A stretch of DNA of 22,424 bases from the NCBI GenBank assembly GCA_900543815.1, contig UQST01000043.1, forward strand, positions 1-22,424. The letters run 5' to 3'. Of this stretch, positions 1 to 7,791 are shown piece by piece (the stretch's first letter is position 1; each line of letters starts with the position of its first letter). The position numbers were made by a program, and so were the translations under genes. Below the pieces are notes generated by a model, which was given only the letters and a program-made list of their open reading frames with translations, did no database searches and was not told the DNA's origin. Origin of the DNA: an uncultured Prevotellaceae bacterium. GTDB taxonomy: Bacteria; Bacteroidota; Bacteroidia; Bacteroidales; Bacteroidaceae.

Positions 1-238
1 ATGTAAACCACAGGAGCCTCAACAAGCCCCAAAAGTAAACCAAATGTAAGCCTATGTAAACGCTTCGTTTTACGCCGTCATTTCAGCCACACACGTCTAA
101 CTCGTTGAAACACAAACCTCTCACCCATTTTTCAGCCGACCGACTCATATACGCTTCGTTCTGTGCCCCATAACCAGCCTTTTTCGGCAGCATAGGATTG
201 CACTTCCGCCCTGCCGATGTGGGATGGGCAGAAAACAG
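1..238. other. Non-coding left edge, nothing firmly assigned
   Basis: No supported gene is seen here. On the minus strand a short reading frame starts with ATG at 193 and stops with TGA at 83-85 (36 codons, beginning MLPKKAGYG). After that single stop the same frame stays open to the window edge. The 10-mer ACGCTTCGTT occurs twice (60-69 and 151-160) and ATGTAA occurs three times in the first 60 bases. This could be a decayed gene, a dispersed repeat or ordinary intergenic DNA past the operon terminator. I cannot decide from one copy. Confidence 0.4.
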
Positions 239-282
239 AAGAGGCGGATGAGTGTAAATGTTGCTACACTCATCCGCCTCTT
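239..282 (-). terminator. Rho-independent terminator closing the operon
   Basis: Positions 239-256 and 265-282 form a perfect 18-bp inverted repeat with an 8-base loop. Read on the minus strand the stem is followed by CTGTTTTC, a short T-rich tract. It lies 31 bases downstream of the stop of the last gene (SGNH-like protein), where an operon terminator is expected. The stem is symmetric, but only the minus-strand side has the run of T, so minus-strand termination is the simplest reading. Confidence 0.85.
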
Positions 283-313
283 GATGGGATGAAACAGAAA
301 TGTTGGGATTGGC

Positions 314-1264
314 TCAGTCCTTGGTGCCTCTCTTCACATCCTCCAGAACAATCCTTGTAAAGCGCCTGGCACCTTCCTTACTCAGAAAGAAGGAATTGTC
401 ATAATCCCTTGCACTCACAAAACGCAGGTCATCAAAATAGTCCAGGAAGAGGATGTTCCGGGTGTTGGTTCTCCTCAGGAAAGAGTATATGTAGTTTTCC
501 CTGAACTCTTTGGTGAAGAGGCCGGACAGAGACGGATGCATAGGCGGCAGGACAAGAACAGGACGAAGTTCTCGCTCCAGGCAGAAGTCTATCATCTCTG
601 ACAACAATTTCCGCCTGCTCTCGGCTCCCTTCTTGTTTTCATCTGACAAAGGAACATCCATATCGTCAATTCGGAACTCCCTTTTCCAATTCTTAATCCA
701 TCTCTCTGCATCCTGCTGAAATTCTTCCTCTGTGTAACAAGACCTTTTTCTTGTACCACATACCACTTTGGGTACATCTCTTATAAGACTCTTCAAAGAA
801 GCCTTAGGCTGGGTGAACAATGGGTAATTGCGACGGCGGCATACTGATTCATAATCATCAATAAGAGTATCATCCAGTATTGAGAAGTATCTGTCATTGG
901 CCGTTTCAGCCCATTTTCCGGTCACAGAGAGACCGGAAAATGGGCTGAAAGGAATTAGAACAATTCCTTTCTGCCCTAAGATACTAAAGTACATTTTCAG
1001 TATCTTAAAGCTGTATTCCAAGGACTGGGGCTGCATAGCCCAATTGAATGCCTTCACATTCAGTCCCGTATAATCAAAAGCGAACACAGCGGAGGAACTT
1101 CCCACATTGACTACATCATAGTTCCGCTCAAGATGCGAACGATACCATTCATTGTCGGGATAATTGGATTTATCGGGATTGACGTTATTATACCAATTTG
1201 TCTTTTTAACCAACCTGTTCAGGAACAAAGGCAAGGCAAATGGTATTTTCATTAACTTGTTCAT
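314..1264 (-). CDS. SGNH/GDSL-like protein of a polysaccharide locus, catalytic residues degenerate
   Basis: A 316-residue protein without a convincing signal peptide. After a short N-terminal helix, residues 51-60 (VVNVGSSSAV) resemble SGNH block I with Ser in place of GDS. Residues 73-80 (FNWAMQPQ) fit the Asn-containing block II, and residues 235-243 (PVLVLPPMH) fit a later core strand. Near the C-terminus, residues 290-299 (NSFFLSKEGA) align with the usual DxxHLxxxGA block, but Asp and His appear replaced by Asn and Phe. Relatives in Bacteroidales capsule loci are usually annotated as hypothetical or SGNH hydrolase and may add or remove O-acyl groups. It begins 13 bases after the aldo/keto reductase and is the last gene before the terminator. 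Activity is doubtful given the missing dyad. The DNA is AT-richer than the central export genes. Confidence 0.7.
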   Translation of the reverse strand: MNKLMKIPFALPLFLNRLVKKTNWYNNVNPDKSNYPDNEWYRSHLERNYDVVNVGSSSAVFAFDYTGLNVKAFNWAMQPQSLEYSFKILKMYFSILGQKGIVLIPFSPFSGLSVTGKWAETANDRYFSILDDTLIDDYESVCRRRNYPLFTQPKASLKSLIRDVPKVVCGTRKRSCYTEEEFQQDAERWIKNWKREFRIDDMDVPLSDENKKGAESRRKLLSEMIDFCLERELRPVLVLPPMHPSLSGLFTKEFRENYIYSFLRRTNTRNILFLDYFDDLRFVSARDYDNSFFLSKEGARRFTRIVLEDVKRGTKD

Positions 1265-1277
1265 ACTTTCTTCTAAT

Positions 1278-2129
1278 TTAATATCCAGGACAATTTATGG
1301 ACTCTATGTGATACTTGTAATTCTGGTTCAGCGAGTATATGCTGTTCATTTCATCCTCCGTCAACTCAAAGTCCAGCACATCCACGTTCTCCACAAAGCG
1401 TTTGGGATTGTAGGACTTGAATACAGGCATGACATTGCCCTGCTGAACATGCCAACGCAAGATAATCTGCCCAATGGACTTCCCATATTTCTGTGCAAGT
1501 TCATTCAGAATCGGACTTTCCTTAAGCGGCGGAACCAGTCTGCACAAGGGAGCATAAGCCTGTGTCACAATGCCGTTGTCATCCATATACTCCTTCAGAT
1601 GTCTGGCTGTACGAAGCGGATGGTACTCCATCTGGTTGACCATTGGCACTACTGCAGGATTACCTGCCAGGAGCTGCTTGAAATGGCGCACGTCATAGTT
1701 GGCCACACCTATAGCACGTACCTTACCTTCCTGATATACTTTCATCATCTTGTCCCATGTCTGTTCAAAATAGCCAGGATAGGGCCAGTGCATGAGCCAC
1801 AAATCCACATAATCAGTCTTCAGATTGCGAAGCGAGATGTTTATCTCTTCCTCTATATCGCCCTGCCTTTGCTGGGAATTGCCTATCTTCGTGGTCACAA
1901 AGACATCCTCTCTCCTCAAGCCCGTTCTCTTCAATGCCTCGGAAAGCACATCGCCCACCACAGGCTCGTTGCCATAGTCCCTTGCCGTGTCAATGGCTCT
2001 CAGTCCGGCACTGAAGCCAGCCTCCATTACAGGCAGCAGTTCGCCATATTTCATCCAGTTGGTTCCCATTGCCATAAAAGGCATGACCACGCCATTGGAA
2101 AGTTTTATTGTTGGTTTGTTCATTTTCAT
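1278..2129 (-). CDS. Aldo/keto reductase
   Basis: A 283-residue cytosolic NAD(P)H-dependent oxidoreductase with a TIM-barrel of normal family length. The catalytic tetrad is visible: Asp47 and Tyr52 in RAIDTARDYGN, Lys81 in FVTTKIG, and His114 in LWLMHWPYPG. The C-terminal cofactor motif (VFKSYNPKRFVENVDV) resembles the KSxxxxRxxEN phosphate-binding segment of NADPH-using members. ATG at 2129 overlaps the flippase stop in an ATGA arrangement, which implies translational coupling; ATG at 2123 is an alternative start. Its substrate cannot be read from sequence. The location suggests a sugar, sugar-derived aldehyde or ketone, but a general metabolic enzyme carried along is possible. Confidence 0.93.
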   Translation of the reverse strand: MKMNKPTIKLSNGVVMPFMAMGTNWMKYGELLPVMEAGFSAGLRAIDTARDYGNEPVVGDVLSEALKRTGLRREDVFVTTKIGNSQQRQGDIEEEINISLRNLKTDYVDLWLMHWPYPGYFEQTWDKMMKVYQEGKVRAIGVANYDVRHFKQLLAGNPAVVPMVNQMEYHPLRTARHLKEYMDDNGIVTQAYAPLCRLVPPLKESPILNELAQKYGKSIGQIILRWHVQQGNVMPVFKSYNPKRFVENVDVLDFELTEDEMNSIYSLNQNYKYHIESINCPGY

Positions 2130-3643
2130 TTAATAAGTTTAGCCTTTACAAATCCCATCAACTTAGCTCTTGTCTCTCGATTCATTCCTATGGAAAAGAC
2201 AACGAACATTATAGACAACGATGTGAGCAGGCAGGTTAACATGAGCCTCAGGAAAGAAGGCTCCATCCATCGGTCAAACAACAGGAAAGGAACGATGGCT
2301 GACAGTGCTGCCACTATGATGCACCTCCCATGCACACTCATCAGATAGGAGGTGACTGAGTAATCAATATATCGTTTTAGTATGAGCACACTTGCCACTT
2401 CAGACAATGCCATGGATATATTGGCTGCCCAGAAGACGCTTTCTGGTGACATACCCATCTTCAGGAACAGGTAAGCCAATGGGAATGCAGCACAAAGGAT
2501 TCCTCCCACCACAAGGTTCACCAGCTTGAGGTGTCCTGTGGCATGAAAGACGGTTGTTCGGGGTGTCTTCAATGTCTGTATCAGACAGAGCACCAGCACC
2601 AGGATAAGGAATGTGACCGTGTGGTCGGGATACTTGCCCAGCCACAATGACAGAATATAGTCGGCCTCCAGCATGATGGGGAAAGATATCATCCACATCA
2701 GATAGAACGAGAAGCAACTGCTGTTCTTTACCAATGTCAGCATCCCCCCTGTATCTCCCTCGGCATACGACTTGATAATCTGAGGTTTCACTGCCGTCAT
2801 GAAGTTGTTGCTGAACTGTGTTACTGCCCCCTGCACCTGATATGCCACACCTCGGGCGGCATTGACGACAGGACCGAAGAACACATTCAGAAGGAGGTTC
2901 AACCCTTGTCCCTGAGCCAATACAGAGATGTTGCCTATCAAGTCGGAACCGGCATAACCGAACATCTCCCGATAGAGGCTCCTCTCCCAGTAGAGTTTCA
3001 TCCTGCTCTCCCCATAATGACGCAGGCAGTAAAAACGCTCATACATCATTATACTTATCTGCAAGAGACACAACAGAACCGCATAGAACACCAGTTTGTC
3101 AAAGGGTGAGACCACAAGCAGATAGACAATCACCAGTTTGGCCAGAACTTCCACAATGCCAATCCAGGCATACACCCTCATGTTCTCATGGGCTATGATA
3201 GACGCACTGTATGGTACTTGGGTCAGGGAGAAGAAGCAGGTGAGGATGGATATCTGATAGACCCACTGGGCTGCATCTATCCTATCAGCAGGAATGGACA
3301 TCTTTTCATAGAAGAACCACAAGCCCACCGTCTCGGCTAACACAATGACGATGATGCCTATGGCCACATGTATCAGGAAGGCCACATTGAACACCTGGTT
3401 GAGCCGCTCATAATTCTTTCTGCCCAACTCGAAGGTGATATAACGGGAGGTGGCAGAACCAAGCGAACCATTGAGGAAGGTGAACATGGTGACAATGCCG
3501 CCCACCACATTATAGATTCCGAAGTCCTCTATTCCCAGATTCCTCAGGACAATGCGGGAGGTGAAAAGGGCAACGCCCATAATCAGCATCATCCTGAAAT
3601 AAAGGAACATCGTGTTCTTTGCTATTCTTCTGTTGTCTGTCAT
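2126..3643 (-). CDS. Wzx-type polysaccharide flippase (MATE/MOP superfamily)
   Basis: A 505-residue polytopic inner-membrane protein with about 12-14 hydrophobic segments. The N-terminus (MTDNRRIAKNTMFLYFRMM, then LFTSRIVLRNLGIEDFGIYNVVGG) is typical of Bacteroidales lipopolysaccharide or polysaccharide flippases. Such proteins move undecaprenyl-pyrophosphate-linked repeat units to the periplasmic face, where a Wzy polymerase acts. A Wzy candidate lies at 20391-21701 in the same locus, which supports a Wzx/Wzy-dependent pathway. The gene starts 16 bases after the Fe-S/acyltransferase fusion and its stop overlaps the reductase start by four bases. Confidence 0.93.
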   Translation of the reverse strand: MTDNRRIAKNTMFLYFRMMLIMGVALFTSRIVLRNLGIEDFGIYNVVGGIVTMFTFLNGSLGSATSRYITFELGRKNYERLNQVFNVAFLIHVAIGIIVIVLAETVGLWFFYEKMSIPADRIDAAQWVYQISILTCFFSLTQVPYSASIIAHENMRVYAWIGIVEVLAKLVIVYLLVVSPFDKLVFYAVLLCLLQISIMMYERFYCLRHYGESRMKLYWERSLYREMFGYAGSDLIGNISVLAQGQGLNLLLNVFFGPVVNAARGVAYQVQGAVTQFSNNFMTAVKPQIIKSYAEGDTGGMLTLVKNSSCFSFYLMWMISFPIMLEADYILSLWLGKYPDHTVTFLILVLVLCLIQTLKTPRTTVFHATGHLKLVNLVVGGILCAAFPLAYLFLKMGMSPESVFWAANISMALSEVASVLILKRYIDYSVTSYLMSVHGRCIIVAALSAIVPFLLFDRWMEPSFLRLMLTCLLTSLSIMFVVFSIGMNRETRAKLMGFVKAKLIK

Positions 3644-3659
3644 ACGAACTGCTCTACCG

Positions 3660-5492
3660 CTAATACCATTCCACGTTTTCCTTTACCACCTTGGCTGGCG
3701 AACCTGCCACCATGCTGTGTGGTGGAACATCCCTTGTCACCGTGGAGTTGGCAGCAACCACAGCTCCTTCTCCAACTGTCACTCCAGGCATGATGGTACA
3801 TCCCGTACACAGCCACACATGGTCTCCGATGTGCACAGGAGCATGATTGCGGTAATGGTCGTTGATGATGACATGCGGACCATTCCAGTCCCGTATGGAT
3901 ACATTTCTTCCAATACGGACACCGTTTCCTATGGTCACCTCCTTGGCACACATGATGGTCAGTCCCACATTGGCAGCCCCCTGGCCGATAGTCAGTTTGC
4001 CGCCATCGACTATCTCGATATATGCACCATAGCACAAACCATAGGCACCGTTGCCATAACGTGTAAGCGGTCCGTCATGTATTTCCAGTGTTGCATTCTC
4101 GGTCATACGCAAGCAGGTGGGCATGCGCAAGCCCCTCACGCGACCGAGGCCATATGTGATGGAGGAGTTGAGAATAATCTTTGCTGTGGGATGAAGGTCA
4201 AACACAGCACTGGGCATGGTGTATATCACATGCCCGGCTTTGAAATCAGAAAGGGTGTTCTTGCGGCAATTTACTCTGATGAAATTGCTCCATGCACGGA
4301 ATGAGAAATGGTACATGGAATACAGCGATTTGCACTTCCTCAGGAAGTCCTTCACCCGTCGCTTCACACTTCTTGCCGGAGTGCTCATGGGGAAATACTT
4401 GGCTGTAACATCTTCGAATGTTCCCTTGTCCAGGTCTTCGAAGAAACTCTTCCTGTCTATCCTTGCTGGCTCAATAGGTTTGCGCAAAGCGATGTTGCCG
4501 GGCAGGACAGACTCAAAGCTGGTCTCCTCCCATTCCAGTTTGTCCTTCACCTTCTCAAAGAAAGCGATACCCTTGTTGGAATTCAGGAGTATCATGGATG
4601 TGCCTATGTTGTTGTCCATGTTCGGATCAACCCTCTCTATACCCCAATAGTCGGCTATGGTGATATCAGCCATGCGGGGGAAACCCTTGTATTGGCAGGT
4701 ATAACAGCTCGGGCGGCAATAGACGTTGGTATGGTAGCCTCTGCGGAAATCGTCCTGCATATGGACACCATAATATACCTTTCCGTTATCAAACACTACC
4801 TTGCGTGTCAGGTTGCGCCAGCCCAGTTCCTTGTTCTTGGCCTTTACATAGACAACCTTTCCCCCGAACTTGCGCTCCAGTGAATCCAGGTATTTGCGAT
4901 AGACCTTGGGGGAATTGACACCACGGCAGATGAAATCGACTATAATCAGATTGTCGTAGTCCTTACGGAGGAACGAGCGCAGTGCTGCCATCTGGCAAGG
5001 GGTACCGCATGCCAGCACTTTCTCTCCCTTCCCGAGCAGTTCGCGTATCTCCTTGTACAGTCCTTCAGCCTTGCTCTGAAGATACTTTGAGCTGCGTAGC
5101 CGCTCCAGGTCAGCAGGATTGGAGGAAATGAAATTACGTACCGAGAAATCCTCATTATAGACAGCACCGCTCACATAGCCTCCCTGTTCATACATGGCAT
5201 CGGCAAGTGCCGAGAATGCTCCGCCTGACGTGCTGTCCCAGCGTACACTCATATTCTTGTTGATGGCTGCCATCGTGTGGACCGGCTTGGGATAGTCATT
5301 CTTCTTCAGCTCGTCTATATGGAGTTCGGGACAGACCTTGTCGCACAATCCACAATCCACACACTTTTCCTTATCCACCACAGGATACCAGAAACCTTCG
5401 ATATCCGTCTTCAAGGAAATTGCCTGATGGGCACATGCATCCACACATGCACAGCATCCGCAGCATTTTGATTTATCCTGTATGTCTATCAT
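3660..5492 (-). CDS. Fusion: F420 hydrogenase/dehydrogenase beta-subunit-like Fe-S protein plus hexapeptide acyltransferase
   Basis: A 610-residue fusion. Residues 1-60 carry two 4Fe-4S ferredoxin motifs (Cys10, 13, 16, 20 and Cys44, 47, 50, 54). Residues 88-380 match the FrhB/FdhB beta-subunit family, with STSGGAFSALA at 88-98, CGTPCQMAALRSF at 162-174, FICRGVNSP at 187-195 and ADITIADYWGI at 275-285. Residues 420-610 form a left-handed beta-helix acyltransferase of isoleucine-patch repeats (ITIG/VTIG turns), with a likely active-site His in HYRNHAPVHIGDHVWL and the end AGSPAKVVKENVEWY. F420 cofactor use is not implied; such proteins in polysaccharide loci usually neighbour a polysaccharide pyruvyl transferase, which is absent here. 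The acyltransferase half probably O- or N-acetylates a sugar. The role of the redox half is unknown. Confidence 0.88.
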   Translation of the reverse strand: MIDIQDKSKCCGCCACVDACAHQAISLKTDIEGFWYPVVDKEKCVDCGLCDKVCPELHIDELKKNDYPKPVHTMAAINKNMSVRWDSTSGGAFSALADAMYEQGGYVSGAVYNEDFSVRNFISSNPADLERLRSSKYLQSKAEGLYKEIRELLGKGEKVLACGTPCQMAALRSFLRKDYDNLIIVDFICRGVNSPKVYRKYLDSLERKFGGKVVYVKAKNKELGWRNLTRKVVFDNGKVYYGVHMQDDFRRGYHTNVYCRPSCYTCQYKGFPRMADITIADYWGIERVDPNMDNNIGTSMILLNSNKGIAFFEKVKDKLEWEETSFESVLPGNIALRKPIEPARIDRKSFFEDLDKGTFEDVTAKYFPMSTPARSVKRRVKDFLRKCKSLYSMYHFSFRAWSNFIRVNCRKNTLSDFKAGHVIYTMPSAVFDLHPTAKIILNSSITYGLGRVRGLRMPTCLRMTENATLEIHDGPLTRYGNGAYGLCYGAYIEIVDGGKLTIGQGAANVGLTIMCAKEVTIGNGVRIGRNVSIRDWNGPHVIINDHYRNHAPVHIGDHVWLCTGCTIMPGVTVGEGAVVAANSTVTRDVPPHSMVAGSPAKVVKENVEWY

Positions 5493-5555
5493 CGTATTTC
5501 CCCTTACCTAACTTACCGGGCAAAGTAGCCCAAGAAACTTTTTCTCATAAAAAAC

Positions 5556-5611
5556 GAGAGGGGGAGGAGGCCACTGTCTTTTTGATTGGGCAATGGTCTC
5601 TTCCCCCTCTC
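5556..5611 (-). terminator. Intra-locus terminator or attenuator hairpin
   Basis: Positions 5556-5576 and 5591-5611 are inverted repeats of 21 bases with 18 matches and a 14-base loop. On the minus strand the stem is followed by CGTTTTTTATGAG, a good T-tract. It lies between the FISUMP-type lipoprotein (stop at 5648) and the Fe-S/acyltransferase fusion (start at 5492). It could end the upstream transcript fully or partly. A further start site in 5493-5550 would then be needed; TTTGC within CTACTTTGCCC only partly matches the Bacteroidales -7 element (TAnnTTTG), so no promoter is called. Confidence 0.7.
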
Positions 5612-5647
5612 CTTATATAATATAATGTGTCAGGATATTCACCTGGC

Positions 5648-7759
5648 TCATTGGTTTTCCCTCACACAGCGCACGGCATAAGCGTTGGCACGATGGGACA
5701 AATCCACCGTGTTCAGCGAGTTGTAGCTGTTGTTGCCAGCAGCGGTGTTCTCTGTTCCGTGAGGACCCATCGACAGGGTGCTGCTCTGACCCGCGTTCTT
5801 GTTTATGGAGCTTGCCCAATAAGAGGCGGTGTAGCCTACGGTGTTGTAGGCTGAACCACCATCGCCTGTCATGAGTGAACCCGAACCAGCTCCACGCGAA
5901 CCAGTCATGGGGAAATATACACCCTCGGTGTCGGTGCTGTTCTTCTTGAAGTACCAGCCGTCGTTCTCATACTTCACATAGTTGATGTAACCCAATTTTG
6001 AAGTAGTGTTACCCTGAGGAGTTTCACCTGTGTTGTTCACAGCAAAGCCCGTGAAGGTGAACTTATTGGCCACACGATAGCCCACGGGGCTGGGATCGTA
6101 GATGGTCTTCTGGTCGGTCCATCCTGCTCCGGCACCTGCATTGGCATATTTGCCGTTACTGTACCAGGTGTATTGGTCCTTTTCATTCACATCGCCCCAC
6201 AGGTAGTTGTTGGCTGTTGTGAGCCAGTCACCAGGCAGGGATGTGGGCTTGATGATGCTTGCAGGATTGCGCACGCCGGTCAGAATGGTCGAACCAGCTC
6301 CATCGGTCACAGGGAAAGAAGTGGAGATATCTACCGACTCGCCATCTACATAGTAGGCCGAAGCATTGGGAATGGGATCCTTACGGCCCCACTGATAGAG
6401 CATTGCGCTGGTGGAAACAGCCGACAGAGAACCCAGCACACGGTCCATCATCTGGAACTTGGCATTGGCCTTGTTGGTTATCTCCACATCGGCAGGCAGT
6501 TCATCGCCCACACCCCAGATGTGCCAGCTCCACAGGATGTCGCCTGTGCCGTTCTCACCGCTATATACGGCTATCACGGCATTGCCCACATTGCTGTTGG
6601 CCTTGTAATAGACACGGCCGTCGTCAGCCAAACGGATGTCTGACACGAAGTTCTGGGTGTCCTGCCAGAGCAGTTTGGCTGAACTGGGCAGAATCCTCGA
6701 ACTGGTCACGTGGAACTGCGCATTCTTCACGATGCCCTTGTCACCATTGCCTATCTGGGTGGCTACGAAGGAATGTTCGCCGGTCTGGGTCACCATGTAG
6801 CAGTTGGCGGTCTCCTCGGTCACCTTGGGATAGTTGGTTTCCACGGTCACCTTGTTGTTGGTGAACACCGTGGCATTCAGGGGAATCACGTAGAAACTGC
6901 CGGCCACGAAGTCACACAGCACTGTGGGAGTGAGCTGCAGTTTATGCTTGTTGGTCTCAATGTCGATGGTCAGCGTCTGTCCGTTCTGCTTGCCGGGAGC
7001 CACCACAGCATAGGCTACCACCGTACCCGAGAGGGATGGAGTGGCTGTGAAATTCAGTGTCAAGTCGCCACTGCCCTTCACGGGTGCCAGTCCATTGGAG
7101 AGTTGGGTAAGGTCGTAGGTATAGCTGCCGGTGAGGTTCACACCGCTGTGAATGCTTACCGACTGGAGCTTCTCGCCGGAAGCGTCTGCCTTGTTCTCGT
7201 CCTGATTCTGGATTTCGCCTGCCACATTGCGCAGGTTTATCTCGAAGCGAACCAGACAAGCCATCTGCTTCATCTGGCACTCATAGGTGCCGTCGGTCTG
7301 CTCTGTCAGTTGGTCAGAAGCCTTCAAGTCATACTGTGCCACAGAGTTCACGTCGGTATAGCTCTGCAGGGATGGAATGTTCACAGGTATGCGGGTGCAG
7401 TCGGTCACGCCCTCGGCATAGGGGTAATAGGCATACTTCAATGTCTCGGTTTCCACCTTGGTTCCCACAAAGCCGGTGTAGTTGGCAGGACGGGTGTTGG
7501 TGCTGGTAAACAGGGAGTTCTGGGCGCAGGTGCTGAACACACCTATCTTGTCCTCCACTTCCCACTGCATCACCAGAGCTCCATTCTCCAGTTCTCCGCC
7601 TATCACACTGCGGGTGGCAGCCGGCTCATAGCCCGACTGTCCACCCATGATGGTCACCAGATGGCTTTCGTTTCCGCCACCCAATTCTTCAGACTGCTGG
7701 CATCCGCCCAAGGCAAGAGTTGCCGCCATGGCACAAGCCATCAGTCCTCGCATGTTCAT
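5648..7759 (-). CDS. Fimbrillin-head lipoprotein with FISUMP-like C-terminal domain
   Basis: 703 residues from ATG at 7759. A lipoprotein signal peptide ends in the lipobox LALGGC with the lipidated Cys at residue 20, predicting outer-membrane or surface anchoring. Residues 45-310 resemble the fimbrillin (FimA/Mfa-like) head: an early TRS segment, QWEVEDKIGVF at 65-75 (the 'W..GD.I..f' hallmark) and a beta-rich remainder ending GSFYVIPLNATVF. Residues 310-703 resemble FISUMP-type domains, with LYQWGRKDP at 454-462, YDPSPVGYRV at 554-563, YWASS near 647 and the closing RANAYAVRCVRE. ATG at 7759 is preferred over a GTG five codons upstream because GGAGAA lies 7 bases before it. It is 32 bases downstream of a second lipoprotein with the same kind of head. 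Likely a cell-surface adhesin or a polysaccharide-associated protein; the ligand is unknown. Confidence 0.85.
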   Translation of the reverse strand: MNMRGLMACAMAATLALGGCQQSEELGGGNESHLVTIMGGQSGYEPAATRSVIGGELENGALVMQWEVEDKIGVFSTCAQNSLFTSTNTRPANYTGFVGTKVETETLKYAYYPYAEGVTDCTRIPVNIPSLQSYTDVNSVAQYDLKASDQLTEQTDGTYECQMKQMACLVRFEINLRNVAGEIQNQDENKADASGEKLQSVSIHSGVNLTGSYTYDLTQLSNGLAPVKGSGDLTLNFTATPSLSGTVVAYAVVAPGKQNGQTLTIDIETNKHKLQLTPTVLCDFVAGSFYVIPLNATVFTNNKVTVETNYPKVTEETANCYMVTQTGEHSFVATQIGNGDKGIVKNAQFHVTSSRILPSSAKLLWQDTQNFVSDIRLADDGRVYYKANSNVGNAVIAVYSGENGTGDILWSWHIWGVGDELPADVEITNKANAKFQMMDRVLGSLSAVSTSAMLYQWGRKDPIPNASAYYVDGESVDISTSFPVTDGAGSTILTGVRNPASIIKPTSLPGDWLTTANNYLWGDVNEKDQYTWYSNGKYANAGAGAGWTDQKTIYDPSPVGYRVANKFTFTGFAVNNTGETPQGNTTSKLGYINYVKYENDGWYFKKNSTDTEGVYFPMTGSRGAGSGSLMTGDGGSAYNTVGYTASYWASSINKNAGQSSTLSMGPHGTENTAAGNNSYNSLNTVDLSHRANAYAVRCVRENQ

Positions 7760-7766
7760 TTCTAAC

Positions 7767-7772
7767 TTCTCC
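7767..7772 (-). promoter_or_regulatory. Shine-Dalgarno-like site deciding a start
   Basis: GGAGAA on the minus strand, 7 bases before ATG 7759, favours that start over the upstream GTG at 7774. A run of nine A (minus strand, 7777-7785) sits just before it. The A-run may aid initiation, as A-rich leaders do in Bacteroidota, and could vary in length by slippage. Confidence 0.5.
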
Positions 7773-7791
7773 ACAATTTTTTTTTAGGTGT

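Noticed and set aside
1164..2348. A 394-codon open frame on the plus strand
   Set aside because: Antisense to the aldo/keto reductase, which has a full catalytic tetrad; the plus frame shows no domain.
3660..5492. A true F420-dependent hydrogenase subunit
   Set aside because: No other hydrogenase genes are present and the context is polysaccharide synthesis; family names reflect homology only.
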